The notes: generated by a model from the sequence alone, not told the origin. A DNA stretch of 64,000 nt from Hyphococcus luteus (GCF_002943565.1 NZ_PJCH01000005.1:1-64000), one strand, 5' to 3'. Positions 9,245 to 18,201 are shown, counted from the stretch's first letter. Numbers and translations: made by a program.

Positions 9245-11581
9245 TCAGATACTGTAGGAAAACCGGAGCCAAAGTTCGCGCCCCCTGGAGATCACGGCAT
9301 TTACGTCAGACAGTGTGCCTGCGCTCGTTCCCGTGCCGCTTCCTGTTATAATCGTGTCGCCAGCTCGAACCATGTAATATTCATCGCCGAGGTTGCGCCC
9401 AATGAATTCAATCTGAATGCCGTTTTCGGCATCCCGCAACCGGACGCCCGCGTCCACCAACCAGTATTCGTCCTGAAGGCTTCGCGGCTGAAGTGTCGCG
9501 TCGGCAAAATACTTGGAACTGTAGCTGGCGTTACTGTTCAGGCCCAATACAAATCGGGAGCTTAACGACCGCTCGAATGAAAAGCCGCCGTCGAAATTAA
9601 CCTCCGGCCCCCTGTGCAATGGGCTACCGGAAAGATCCTGGGCTGTAAACACACCCATCCCGTTCGGCTGCAGATTACAGCCAAGAGAAATCGTCTGTCC
9701 ACCATAACACGTGGTCACAAATTCATCGTATTCAGCGTCGTTGTAAGTAAAAGCTCCAAGCAAGCTAAGACCTTCTATGGGGGTCACCCAGTTGAAGTCT
9801 GCTTCCACACCTTTCACGGTCGCCGCACCGGCGTTAGTGACGAATTGATCAAGTCCGGCTTGCGTCAATATTTGCAAACCATCCAGATCATAAGTGTACG
9901 CCGCAACGTTAAACGCCAGCGTTCCATCAAGGAGTATCGATTTCACGCCGCCCTCCCATCCCTTAATGGTTTGTTCGTCAAAGGACCGGTCCAGCGTCAA
10001 ATTACCAGAACCCGCGTTAAATCCGCCCGAGAGAAAACTTTCTTTATACGAGCCAAACAGCGTGAGATTCGCGGTTGGCCGCCAGGTGATCGTCGCTTCA
10101 GGAGAAAAATTATCCCAGTCTAATTTGGGCACGGCCGTCATTGCGGGAACGCCCGCCAGTGCAATTGAAAAATCTTTCTCTTCGTAAGAATATCGACCGC
10201 CACCCGCTAATTCCAATGTGTCTGTAATATCTATAGTCGCTTGCGCAAAAACTGAATAAGCGTCGCCTTTTTGCTTCGCGGAGTCATTGAACAACATGAT
10301 CGGCGCGTTCGCTCGAAAGGCGACTTTGAACACCCGGTCAAAATCTGTATGCTGGTAATATCCGCCTAAGAGAAAATTGACGGGACTGTCAAAATCAGTC
10401 CGCAGTCTCAATTCCTGCGAAAACTCAGTCACATCAAGGTTTTGAAAGGACGGCACCATAAACTGAGCGGCAGTTGCATTGTTTACGTTATCCATTATCT
10501 CAGAATAAGAATCGAATATACTGCTCACTGATGTTAAAGTCAGCGTATCCGAAATCTCTAAATTGGCCGTGAGCGTTCCGAGAAATTGCTGTTGCTCGAA
10601 ATATGGCACGTCGCCAAAATCAGAATCCAGAATTTTAAAATTCGGCCCAAGATCGGATCGCTCAACTTTATCATCAATTCGACAGGGAGCCCCAACACCA
10701 TCAACAGCGCCGCCGACCTGCGACACTCCAAAAGGACATGACACCAACTGTTGCCCGGCGGCAGTACCGGCGCTTTCCACATCTTGGTAATTCAGCTTAA
10801 GAACCGCATCGAACCGATCGCTGGGATCGAAAGTCAAAGTCAATCGGGAAGCAAGCTCGCGATGGTCCGGTAGATCCCGGTCGCTCGGCCCGACAAGGGG
10901 GTCGTCCGGCGCCGTGTTATCAAAATAACCGTCCAATCCCGATCCATAAACAGCGAACCTTGCGCCGACAGTATCCGACAGCGGACCGGAAATATAACCC
11001 TCGCCCCGAATCTCTGAACCGACGAACTCGTATCCGAGGCTTGCCCCGACCTCGAATTCGTCGGTTGGGTTCGCGCTCTGTATATCGACAACGCCGGCAT
11101 AGGCGTTCTTGCCGAAAAAGAGGGCTTGTGGCCCTTTGTAAACAAGCACCTGCTCCAGGTCCATCAGCGCCATTCGCTGAACGCTAGCGCGCGAAATTAC
11201 GGCACCGTCGAAATTAAATGTTACAGCCTGGTCGTTGAAATGGTTCTGTTCGCCACTTGTGATTCCCCGTAGCGAAATCGCACCACCGGACACACTAGAC
11301 GCGTCACCGATGACAAGCTGAGGAACGACCCGGGCGATATCCGTTAAGCCCTTCAGTCCTCGTTCATTTATCACATTGCGCGACACTCCCGAAACCACGA
11401 CCGGCGCTTCGAGCGCACTCTCATCTCGTTTACGGGCCTGGACGACAATCAAGTCTACGGTGGAGGCTTTCGCGCTTTGTTCGCCATATGACTGCGCCAC
11501 AGCGTGGCCGGCCGGCACAGCAACCGTAAGACACGTCGACGCCATCAAGACTTTGATTTTCTTGTTCACTAACTCTTTCAT
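9245..11581 (-). CDS. TonB-dependent outer-membrane receptor
   Basis: 778 residues. N-terminal signal peptide (MKELVNKKIKVLMASTCLTV then AVPAGHAVAQ), then a TonB box-like DLIVVQARKRDE, a plug domain (ALEAPVVVSGVSR, VPQLVIGDAS, ISLRGITSG, VLVYKGPQALFFGKNAYAG) and a long beta-barrel ending in the aromatic residue pattern of outer-membrane proteins (LWLRFSYSI). This type imports substrates across the outer membrane using TonB energy. ATG 11581 has GGGAGGG six bases upstream. It is the second gene of the operon, 32 bp after the Rieske gene, so the transported molecule is probably the aromatic or polycyclic substrate of that oxygenase. Confidence 0.92.
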   Translation of the reverse strand: MKELVNKKIKVLMASTCLTVAVPAGHAVAQSYGEQSAKASTVDLIVVQARKRDESALEAPVVVSGVSRNVINERGLKGLTDIARVVPQLVIGDASSVSGGAISLRGITSGEQNHFNDQAVTFNFDGAVISRASVQRMALMDLEQVLVYKGPQALFFGKNAYAGVVDIQSANPTDEFEVGASLGYEFVGSEIRGEGYISGPLSDTVGARFAVYGSGLDGYFDNTAPDDPLVGPSDRDLPDHRELASRLTLTFDPSDRFDAVLKLNYQDVESAGTAAGQQLVSCPFGVSQVGGAVDGVGAPCRIDDKVERSDLGPNFKILDSDFGDVPYFEQQQFLGTLTANLEISDTLTLTSVSSIFDSYSEIMDNVNNATAAQFMVPSFQNLDVTEFSQELRLRTDFDSPVNFLLGGYYQHTDFDRVFKVAFRANAPIMLFNDSAKQKGDAYSVFAQATIDITDTLELAGGGRYSYEEKDFSIALAGVPAMTAVPKLDWDNFSPEATITWRPTANLTLFGSYKESFLSGGFNAGSGNLTLDRSFDEQTIKGWEGGVKSILLDGTLAFNVAAYTYDLDGLQILTQAGLDQFVTNAGAATVKGVEADFNWVTPIEGLSLLGAFTYNDAEYDEFVTTCYGGQTISLGCNLQPNGMGVFTAQDLSGSPLHRGPEVNFDGGFSFERSLSSRFVLGLNSNASYSSKYFADATLQPRSLQDEYWLVDAGVRLRDAENGIQIEFIGRNLGDEYYMVRAGDTIITGSGTGTSAGTLSDVNAVISRGRELWLRFSYSI

Positions 11582-11613
11582 TGTTCCCTCCCGAGGATTT
11601 GCAGCTTCTTTTG

Positions 11614-12843
11614 TTAGGCGGCTTGAGTTTTAACCTTGAATTCCGCCTCCACGCCGCTCAGATCCAGATCACGTCCTATTGGCGGCTTTCCCGACTGGTA
11701 GGCCTCAATAGCATCGAGAACGGTTTGCCGCCCCTCGATCAATGCTTTGTCTACCGGTGCGAGCAACTCCTTCGAGCGGTCCAAACGCCCTTGACTTTCG
11801 ATGCATCCAACATCCTCAAGGAAAATTGTCTCGAGTATTGTGTTGCCTTTGAACCCAGAAAAGCTTTCGCCTTTTTCCATCGCTTCCCTGTCCTGACCCC
11901 AACGATTCTCGGCGGTCCGAACAGGAAATTCGCTTAGAAAGTTATTCAAGTCAGGCAAGCTGCCGAAGCCCTGCATCGCAAAACCATTTGGCTGTAACGG
12001 GCCATACCGGTTGTAAAAAATCATCCATAGCAACGTATGATCGTCGTCAATCGGCACACTGATTTGTAGCGCTTTGTCATCGCGAATGCCGGGCGTTACC
12101 GTATGATGCTGGATAAACGGCATTATAAAATGGAAATGCGTTTCTTTTGCTGCATCGCTATTGACATGCGTAAACCCATACTCTGTACGCTCAACCGTCA
12201 GTTCGGGATAATTGAAGGGGATGTCGCCCGCCATTCGGGTTTCGTTGGCAGAAAAATATGCTCCCGCCCGCACCGAGCGTCGGTTCGTCTGATTATGAAG
12301 AATTTGCGCGTGAAACACGTCCCACAACGTTTCCAGAGGATGCAGCCAGTTGCAGTTAATCACCGCCGTAGCCGCTAGCACATGGTCGTCCGGAAGGTCT
12401 GTGAATGCCAGCGGCCGAAATTCGGCAGGTTGGCCTTTCCCGAGCCAGGCCCAAACTATCCCTTGGCGTTCGATTGCCGGTCGTACGCCGGTTCTCATTC
12501 GATTCAACGGCGCGCTTTCAGGATGCGTAGGCGCTTCCAGAAGTTCGCCGTCCGGCGCGAATTTCCAGCCATGGTAAATGCATCGCAATCCACATTTTTC
12601 ATTTCTCGCCAGCGCCATCGACGCCCCGCGATGCGGACAGGCTTCATTCATAAATCCGACAGCTCCGTCAGGGCTGCGAAAACCAACAAATTTTTCGCCG
12701 AGGATTTTGATCCGAGTTGGAGCCGCACCCGCGACAAGCTGCGCCGAACGCGCGACCGGCACCCAATACTCCCTCATCAACGCCCCAAGCGGCGTTCCCG
12801 GACCAGTTTGGATCAACAGGTCATTATCGCGCGTACTGAGCAT
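11614..12843 (-). CDS. Rieske non-heme iron aromatic ring-hydroxylating oxygenase, alpha subunit
   Basis: 409-residue oxygenase of the phthalate-dioxygenase-like group, which inserts oxygen into, or demethylates, aromatic or polycyclic substrates with electrons from a separate reductase. The Rieske [2Fe-2S] ligands are C69/H71 (ACPHRG) and C88/H91 (CIYHGW). The catalytic iron site follows the family pattern D-x2-H-x4-H: D175, H178, H183 in ETLWDVFHAQILH. ATG 12843 has GGGAGAGGAAG just upstream. It is the first gene of the leftward five-gene operon; no reductase or ferredoxin gene is present in the window, so electrons must come from elsewhere, possibly from a shared chromosomal reductase. The substrate is unknown. 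Confidence 0.9.
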   Translation of the reverse strand: MLSTRDNDLLIQTGPGTPLGALMREYWVPVARSAQLVAGAAPTRIKILGEKFVGFRSPDGAVGFMNEACPHRGASMALARNEKCGLRCIYHGWKFAPDGELLEAPTHPESAPLNRMRTGVRPAIERQGIVWAWLGKGQPAEFRPLAFTDLPDDHVLAATAVINCNWLHPLETLWDVFHAQILHNQTNRRSVRAGAYFSANETRMAGDIPFNYPELTVERTEYGFTHVNSDAAKETHFHFIMPFIQHHTVTPGIRDDKALQISVPIDDDHTLLWMIFYNRYGPLQPNGFAMQGFGSLPDLNNFLSEFPVRTAENRWGQDREAMEKGESFSGFKGNTILETIFLEDVGCIESQGRLDRSKELLAPVDKALIEGRQTVLDAIEAYQSGKPPIGRDLDLSGVEAEFKVKTQAA

Positions 12844-13041
12844 TTGCTTCCTCTCCCGGCACCTATCGAGTCGAGCCTGCTTTAGCCCAAGCTCACAGTT
12901 AATTCAGATTCTTAACCGCCGCAGGATTCAATTTTCTTGGGGTAGCCTGCCTACTAAATCAGCAGATCAGACTCCGAATTCCTTTCTGGACCGCTCCTTG
13001 CTGGCTCGCTCGTTCGCTCGCGAACCCCCACCACAGCGTCC
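12844..13041. promoter_or_regulatory. Upstream region of the Rieske operon
   Basis: About 200 bp without a recognised gene between the Rieske start and a remnant reading frame. It contains the AT-rich run gatatatatataatgc (13062-13077) that could hold a leftward or rightward -10 element, but no clear sigma-70 pair was found. No copy of the TGTCAATWATTGACA palindrome of the 19-40 kb island is present, only a half-like agtcaat at 13091. Confidence 0.3.
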
Positions 13042-13284
13042 TTACGCCGTGGCAACTTTGATTGATATATATATAATGCATATCTCATTAGTCAATACCG
13101 TGGAGGGGTCGCCGGCCTTTATGTTTCGCTCAATCCACCATCGACGCTGTCCGTCGCACAATGCATTAAGGCTGCGCCCCTCGGCGAGCACGATGCGAAA
13201 CATGCGGATCGCGTCGGAATCCTCCGCGACTGGCAATCCGACCGACGTCACCGCAGTCTCGTAAATATCCGAGATCAGGCGTTC
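13042..13284 (-). pseudogene. Remnant of a regulator-like gene (possible TetR C-terminal part)
   Basis: An open leftward frame of about 80 residues ends at 13042 and contains DSDAIRMFRIVLAEGRSL, reminiscent of the '.LYRLVIAEA..FPEL' region in C-terminal domains of TetR regulators. On its N-terminal side the frame runs straight into sequence that is antisense to an IS5-type transposase, so the DNA-binding half would have been cut off by that element. It lies 200 bp upstream of, and in line with, the Rieske operon, where a regulator would be expected. The resemblance is weak; it may be an unrelated open frame. Confidence 0.28.
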
Positions 13285-14127
13285 TTTCGACACTTTCCGG
13301 CCGACGACGTCCCAGGCCGCGGCGATAAGAGGGCGCTGATCATGTCGCAGCGTTATGCGCATGCAAAGCAGTTCCGCAGGCATAAGCGCGAGGTGAAGTT
13401 CCTGAATATCCGCTTGGGACGGGTGATTCGGGACATCCGGCGCAAGATCAAAGGCACCGCGTATCTGGAAAGTGCGTTTGCGGATGAATTGTCGATGGCC
13501 ATTACTTTGCGCCATCAAAAGAAACGCCAGCGCGGCCGGAAGATCTATTCGCTGCATGCGCCGGAAACGGAATGCATCGGCAAAGGCAAGGCGAAGCAGC
13601 CTTATGAGTTTTGCTGCAAGGTGTCGATCGCCACAACAAACGACAAGGCTCGAGGCGGGATGTTCGTCGTTCATGCGAAGGCGTTCCACGGAAATCCGTA
13701 TGACGGTCACACTTTAAAAACGGTCATTGAGGAATTGACCGACTGGATCGGGACTGAGCCTGAGCGGGCCTATGCCGAGAAAGGCTATAGGGGTCATGAG
13801 GCGCCGAAGCCGCTTCGGGTCTTTCTCTCCGGACAGAAGCGCGGCGTGCATGGCGACATCAAAAGAGAGCTGCGGCGACGCAGCGCTGTCGAGCCGATCA
13901 TCGGCCACGTCAAGAACGACCACCGGATGGGCCGGAATTACCTCAAGGGCAAGGAAGGCGATTGCATCAACGCCGTCCTCGCCGCCGCCGGCTACAACTT
14001 CAAACGTATCGCCGCGTGGCTGAAGGCTTTTTTGCGTCGAATTTTGGCAGCTGTTTTGGGCGTCATTGGCGCCCTGATTGATCTCATCCGCTCGGCGTCG
14101 CAGCCGGCCATCGTGAGGGAGGCCTGA
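13276..14127 (+). pseudogene. IS5-family transposase, N-terminally truncated
   Basis: About 280 codons representing the C-terminal 60 percent of an IS5-family DDE transposase. Visible are GDKRALIMSQRYAHAKQF, GRVIRDIRRK, the catalytic-core stretches FHGNPYDGHTL and YAEKGYRGH, and VEPIIGHVKNDHRMGRNYL with YNFKRIAAWL at the end, typical of this family. The first in-frame ATG is at 13342 but family-like sequence begins before it without a start, and the 150-200 N-terminal residues are missing. No matching terminal inverted repeats were found, so the element has lost at least its left end. It abuts the regulator-like remnant upstream of the Rieske operon. Confidence 0.8.
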
Positions 14128-14214
14128 ATGACCGAAACCCTTCACAAAGACCGAAATGTTCACGAGGGACGGATTATGGTCCAAAAGCGTACCAATCCGA
14201 TTCGAATTTCCCTC

Positions 14215-14862
14215 CTACGCATCGTATATGATGGCTTTTCTGGGATTCTTAATCGTAGCGGCAAGAATATTTATTCCTTCAGTAAGGTGTTCTATTCCGA
14301 CAACGTATTGTTCGGGATTTCGTTTCTCTAATCGAAAATCGCTGAGGGCGTTAGAAAGCTGTTGATAACAAAGAGCAACAATGTGCTTACGGCCACGTAG
14401 ATTCTGAATCTCACTGTCGTCACGGATGAAGTTCTTCATAAAGCCCTGCGTAAATGTGAAATCAGCCAAGTCGAATGCAAAAGCAACACTTTCAGGGGAA
14501 ACTTCATCGACGAGTATCGGAATCGAGATTACAGGCGTCTGTTTTGCATATCGTTCAGTCTCAATATATATGCGAACGCCAGTAGCGTGTGCCTGCATAA
14601 TCACTTCTTTTGTTACAAGTTCTGTGGGCGCTACTATTTGAAGGATTTTATTGACTACGTCGTCAGCATCCGATTCCTCATAAGGGCTGATTACCGCGCC
14701 GAAGGCTGCATACCGGATTAGTTCTGCTAGCGGAGACGTGTATGATTCCGATAAGGATTCAACTCTTAGATACCGCTGGTCTGGCGCAAAATGTTTTAGG
14801 AGTTCCGGCTTCACGGCGGACCGCCCTCCGGGCTGCTCTGAGGCGCTTGTTGGTCTCGGCAT
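14215..14862 (-). CDS. Hypothetical protein, unrecognised
   Basis: 215 residues with no signal peptide and no transmembrane segment. The sequence has a mixed alpha/beta look (AELIRYAAFGAVISPYEES, VRIYIETERYAKQ, PVISIPILVDEVS) and no motif that I recognise. Base composition is clearly more AT-rich than the surrounding transposase sequence, a sign of foreign origin. ATG 14862 directly follows the TAA of the upstream chimeric frame, so the two were probably cotranscribed and translationally coupled. The C-terminal third of that upstream frame may be the rest of the same acquired gene pair. Function cannot be inferred. Confidence 0.6.
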   Translation of the reverse strand: MPRPTSASEQPGGRSAVKPELLKHFAPDQRYLRVESLSESYTSPLAELIRYAAFGAVISPYEESDADDVVNKILQIVAPTELVTKEVIMQAHATGVRIYIETERYAKQTPVISIPILVDEVSPESVAFAFDLADFTFTQGFMKNFIRDDSEIQNLRGRKHIVALCYQQLSNALSDFRLEKRNPEQYVVGIEHLTEGINILAATIKNPRKAIIYDA

Positions 14863-16032
14863 TTATTTGACAGCAAATGCTACTACGCTGGAATGGTAAA
14901 ACGGAATAACGTTACCTGACAAGATATCTTTGGCAGTGGCGTCCCAGTGATGGTGTGGGTGTGGGAGGGCGATGACTGCCATCGCTTTCGAATCTTGAGA
15001 GGATGCTACGGCCGGATCAAACGGCGGTAGGCTGGCGGTCTTCTCGTCAAGCACTACTACGAAGGACAGCGCTGCTTCGGATTGGACGCCCTCCCCTTCG
15101 AAAATGACGCGAGTGCCATCGAAAGCCGCCATTGCCACTATCAAAAACTCGATGATGCGCTTACGGAAAAACGGCGAGTGCATCGGCAAAGCCGGTGCAA
15201 TTAACCGCTTCCGCCCGATCATCTCGCCGAACAAGCTTTCGCCATCGGCGAACTGCTTCGCTTGCAACGCCGGCTGAAACGCCGGCGACGCCAGTCCGGC
15301 GTCGCCGCATATCCGCATTCCGGCCCGCTTTCTACTATACGGGCGATGATTGAATGGCGACGCCTGCCCCAAATCAAATTCGCGCGAAGACCGCGCTGGA
15401 ACCGGGCGCGCCGCAGGACCCAACGCGCCCGTGAGCCGGGCGCGAAATCTCAGTACGCCTCGCTGACCGCGCCGAACAAATCTACCGCGTCTATCTTTCA
15501 AACGGACGCCGGTCCGGCGCTTCGCCTTTTCATGCAGCTCGACGAAGGCGAATTTGCTCGTCCGGTCGATGGCGACAAACATGTAAAGCTTGCCTTCTTC
15601 GGTGCGCACTTCCGCAATATCGATGTGAAAGTAGCCGATCGGATAGGCCTTGAACTTCTTTCGGCAGGGCTGATCCCCGTCGGTCTCCGGCAGGCGCGAG
15701 ATGGCATGGCGCTGGAACAGCCGGTGCAGGGACGAACGCGTCAGATGCGGAACCGTCGCCTGCAGCGCGTAGAGGCAGTCGTCCAGCGGCAACAGCGTGT
15801 GCTTGCGAAACGCGACGCAGAGCGCTTCTTCTTCCGGCGAGAGCACCGTCGAGCGCGGCTCCTTCGGCCCCATCGGCAGGTCTTCGACGCCCTCGCGCCC
15901 GCGCCACTTCATCACCGTCTTCGGGTTGACGCCGTGCTTCTCGGCAAGCTCCGCGACTGTAGCGTTCGATCGCTGTATTGCCGCTCGGGCGGCGTGAGTG
16001 GTCGTGGCGCAGCCGTGAAGTACCTGTCCCAT
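14863..16032 (-). pseudogene. IS481-type transposase N-terminal part fused in frame to an unknown C-terminal segment
   Basis: The first 170 residues are a good IS481-family transposase start: an HTH region (VAELAEKHGVNPKTVMKW), the stretch FRKHTLLPLDDCLYALQ, LTRSSLHRLFQRH and the first catalytic strand GYFHIDIAEVRTEEGKLYMF. From about 15520 leftward the sequence ceases to be transposase and passes through an Arg-rich low-quality stretch. The last ~120 residues (from about LFGEMIGRKRL to SSVVAFAVK) look like a genuine but unrecognised protein end encoded by more AT-rich DNA. The rest of the integrase core (second Asp, Glu) is missing. I infer that the IS truncated an older gene and happened to leave one open frame. 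Expression as a fusion is possible but unproven. Confidence 0.65.
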
Positions 16033-16099
16033 AAATCCTCCCGGAATGAAGAAGAATCAGCTACCGTGATTCTATCTCTCTCCGGGACTGAACATCTAA

Positions 16100-16118
16100 C
16101 AGGCTGCTGAAAAAGTCA
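16100..16118 (+). repeat. IS5-family left inverted repeat
   Basis: CAGGCTGCTGAAAAAGTCA, a perfect inverted partner of 17607-17625; preceded by the target duplication ctaa. Confidence 0.92.
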
Positions 16119-16171
16119 CTCGTTTGATACCGCAAAGCATAATTCCATGAGGTATTTCATGGAGGCACCTC

Positions 16172-17286
16172 ATGCGTGGCGACGATCAGCAGAGCGGTCA
16201 GCTCTTTTCCTATGTGAACATTGAGGAGCGCGTTGCAGCGGATCACCCGCTGTGTGCGATTAAGGGACTGGTCAATGAAGCGCTTGAGGCGTTGGATAGT
16301 GAGTTTGCCGCAATCTATGCAAGCCGTATGGGTCGGCCGTCGATTGCGCCTGAACGGTTGCTGCGGGCGGTGCTGTTGCAGGCGATTTATCCGATCCGGT
16401 CTGAACGCCAGTTAATGGAGAGGCTTGAGTTTGATCTTCTCTTTCGCTGGTTTGTCGGCCTGTCTTCGGATGAGCCTGCATAGGATGCGTCGAGCTTTTC
16501 AAAGAACCGCGAACGATTGCTTGAAGGCGAGATCGCGCGCAAGTTTCTTGTGGCTGTTCTCGCCAACCGCCGCGTCAAGCGGCTTTTGTCAAACGATCAC
16601 TTCAGCGTCGATGGCACACTGATTGAAGCTTGGGCGGGAACGAAAAGCTTCCGGCCGAAAGAGATCGATGACGATGATAAGGGTTCAGGCGCCGGCGGCC
16701 GGAACAAGGAGCGGAACTTTCATGGAGAGAAGTGGTCAAACAGTTTATTGGGAACGGGACCCAATAAATGCATGCATCGACCACGGACCCGGATGCAAGG
16801 CTATATCGCAAAGGACGCGGCAAGCCGGCGCGGCTTTGCTATATGAGCCATGTGTTGATGGAAACCAGTCATGGCCTCGCGGTGGCGGCGCACTTAACCT
16901 ACGCGAACGGCACTGCCGAACGCGAGGCGGCGCTGGCGATGGTTTCGCGTTTGCCTCTCAAAGACGGCGCAACGCTCGGCGCGGACAAGGCCTATAACGC
17001 CTAGACATTTAAACGCGACCTGCAATCGCATGGCGTCGTCCCGCACATTGCGTTCAGATCGGAAACCGGCTGGGGCGGCGCAAAGATTATCCCGCCCGAC
17101 GGCTACGACATATCGCAACGCATCCGTAAGCGGATCGAAGAGATTTTCGGCTGGATCAAGACCACTGGCGGCTGCGCTAAAACCAAGTTCCGCGGTCTGC
17201 GGCGCGTGGCGCAAGGCTTTGACCTTGCCGTCGCCGCTTACAATCTCGTGCTCCTGCCGAAACTTCTGACGGACGCCGCCCCATGA
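16172..17286 (+). pseudogene. IS5-family transposase, broken by two TAG codons and a frameshift
   Basis: Starting at ATG 16172 the translation begins MRGDDQQSGQLFSYVNIEER and continues with AIYPIRSERQLMERL and LLFRWFVGLS, typical of IS5-family transposases. A TAG at 16481-16483 stands where the family has Trp (EPx-W-D). The same frame then continues through NDHFSVDGTLIEAWA (first catalytic Asp) to about 16740. There a short indel containing the palindrome TTTATTGGG/CCCAATAAA shifts the frame. The next frame runs TTDPDARLYRKG, GADKAYNA and hits a second TAG at 17002-17004 (expected Gln), then resumes to IEEIFGWIKT (catalytic Glu) and ends at TGA 17286. The protein cannot be made without suppression and frameshifting. 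Confidence 0.9.
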
Positions 17287-17609
17287 CGGCGCCGATGGGC
17301 TGCAAGCTGCTCGGCCGCTGGCGCATAGTTGAGTCTGACCTGTGGGACCGCGATCATCTCGACCTGTGCGGTCCCGCCTCGATTGTCGTCAACGCCGACG
17401 GATACGGCAAAATCTGCTTAGGCGCATTGCAGGCCGGCCTCACGCTTGAATACGCCAAAGACTCCGTCTGGTTCGAATGGGACGGCTTTGACGAAATGGA
17501 CGAAGTCTGCGGATCAGGATCGGCGCATTTGCAAAACAACGGCGGCCTCGAAATCGAATTTGCCTACCGATACGGCGACGAAGCCTTATTGAAAGCCGAA
17601 AGATGCTGA
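17283..17609 (+). CDS. Small passenger protein of the IS5-family element
   Basis: 108 residues, starting in a 4-bp ATGA overlap with the transposase end and stopping inside the right inverted repeat. It contains LLGRWRIVESDLWDRDHLDL and a later GFDEMDEVCGSGSAHL, a compact beta-rich protein of a family I recall as frequent beside transposases and as stand-alone hypothetical proteins ('LxGxWxIxExDxWDxDxLDL', then 'W.G.DEMD.VSGSG'). No enzymatic motif is visible. Unlike the transposase before it, it has no stop or frameshift, which hints at selection or simply shorter exposure. The function is unknown; no nuclease, methylase or toxin motif was seen. Confidence 0.75.
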   Translation: MTAPMGCKLLGRWRIVESDLWDRDHLDLCGPASIVVNADGYGKICLGALQAGLTLEYAKDSVWFEWDGFDEMDEVCGSGSAHLQNNGGLEIEFAYRYGDEALLKAERC

Positions 17610-17625
17610 CTTTTTCAGCAGCCTG
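17607..17625 (-). repeat. IS5-family right inverted repeat
   Basis: TGACTTTTTCAGCAGCCTG on the plus strand, the exact reverse complement of 16100-16118; followed by the target duplication ctaa. Confidence 0.92.
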
Positions 17626-17883
17626 CTAATGAAGCCTGGGCGGCGATTGAACCGCATCTTCCTCATGACCGGCCGTGCAGAACGCATCGTGACGACCTGC
17701 GCATTATCAGCGGCATTCTGCATGTGCTTAAGACAGGCTGCCAGTGGAAGCGCCGTCCTTCAGAGTACGGAGGACATACAACCGTTATAATCGCTGGCCC
17801 GGGTGCGGGATATGGCAAAGGATATTTGAGAAAATGGCGGCCGACGGTTCGATTCCCAAAGAATTGTCATTGGACAGCTTCGC
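17626..17883 (+). pseudogene. Second IS5/IS427-type transposase fragment
   Basis: Immediately right of the target duplication the plus strand reads NEAWAAIEPHLPHDRP, then RIISGILHVLKTGCQWKR, the N-terminal DUF4096-like part of IS427-group IS5 transposases. After GGHTTV the frame is shifted, and pieces such as FEKMAADGSIPKELSLDSFA appear in another frame. It ends abruptly at about 17883 where TauD-like sequence on the other strand begins. It is therefore an older element truncated at its right side and interrupted at its left by the element at 16100-17625. Confidence 0.8.
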
Positions 17884-18201
17884 CGTTCGCCCGTGAAGAG
17901 TTCTCGTCGGCGCCGATAATCATCACTTCCGGTTAGCCGAGTTCGCTCGGCGCGGCCGGATGCGTGTGAAGCGCGCCGAAACCCCTGCCGAACGCCACAT
18001 GCTGCGCGGGCATCATTTTGGAGAAAAGCGCGGCGAATTTCTTCAAGCACATCGTGCGAAAGCGGCTGGCTTAAATCAATGCCGGCGATCTCCGCACCGA
18101 TGATCGGCGTTTGCTTTCTGACAGTGATATGCCGATTAGCCCTCGGCCTCCACTTTTCCGACGGCGGGCGCAGCTAGCGGTATTTGTTTAAGTTGTGCCA
18201 T
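17884..18201 (-). pseudogene. TauD/TfdA-family dioxygenase, 5' fragment
   Basis: Reading leftward: MAQLKQIPLAAPAVG, a frameshift, HITVRKQTPIIGAEIAGIDL, SHDVLEEIRRAF, an internal deletion, HVAFGRGFGALHTHPAAPSE, a stop, then EVMIIGADENSSRANGE, where it is cut by the transposon fragment. Every block has a counterpart in the intact dioxygenase at 38423-39301 (MTNLKEKPLSAAAVG, RLTPVIGAEIGGVDI, NEDVLEEIHQAF, AAFGRLFGELHTHPAAPSE, IMIIAADENSARANGE). The copies are clearly diverged, roughly three quarters identical by eye, so this is an old paralogue and not a fresh duplication. The Fe(II)-binding HxD motif lies beyond the truncation. Confidence 0.88.

Larger units (their letters stand above)
16100..17625 (+). 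mobile_element. IS5-family element with passenger gene, decayed
   Basis: 1526 bp bounded by perfect 19-bp inverted repeats CAGGCTGCTGAAAAAGTCA (16100-16118 and, inverted, 17607-17625). The tetranucleotide ctaa is directly repeated on both sides (16096-16099 and 17626-17629), matching the 4-bp CTAR-type target duplication of IS5-family elements. It carries a transposase gene broken by two amber codons and a frameshift, followed by an overlapping small passenger gene. The intact ends mean it could still be moved by a related transposase supplied in trans. It has inserted in or at the end of another IS5-type element, whose remainder follows at 17626. Confidence 0.92.

Noticed and set aside
13042-13710. 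222-codon leftward frame taken as a whole gene
   Set aside because: Its first two thirds are antisense to clear IS5-type transposase sequence; only the last 80 codons lie outside it and are listed as a doubtful remnant.
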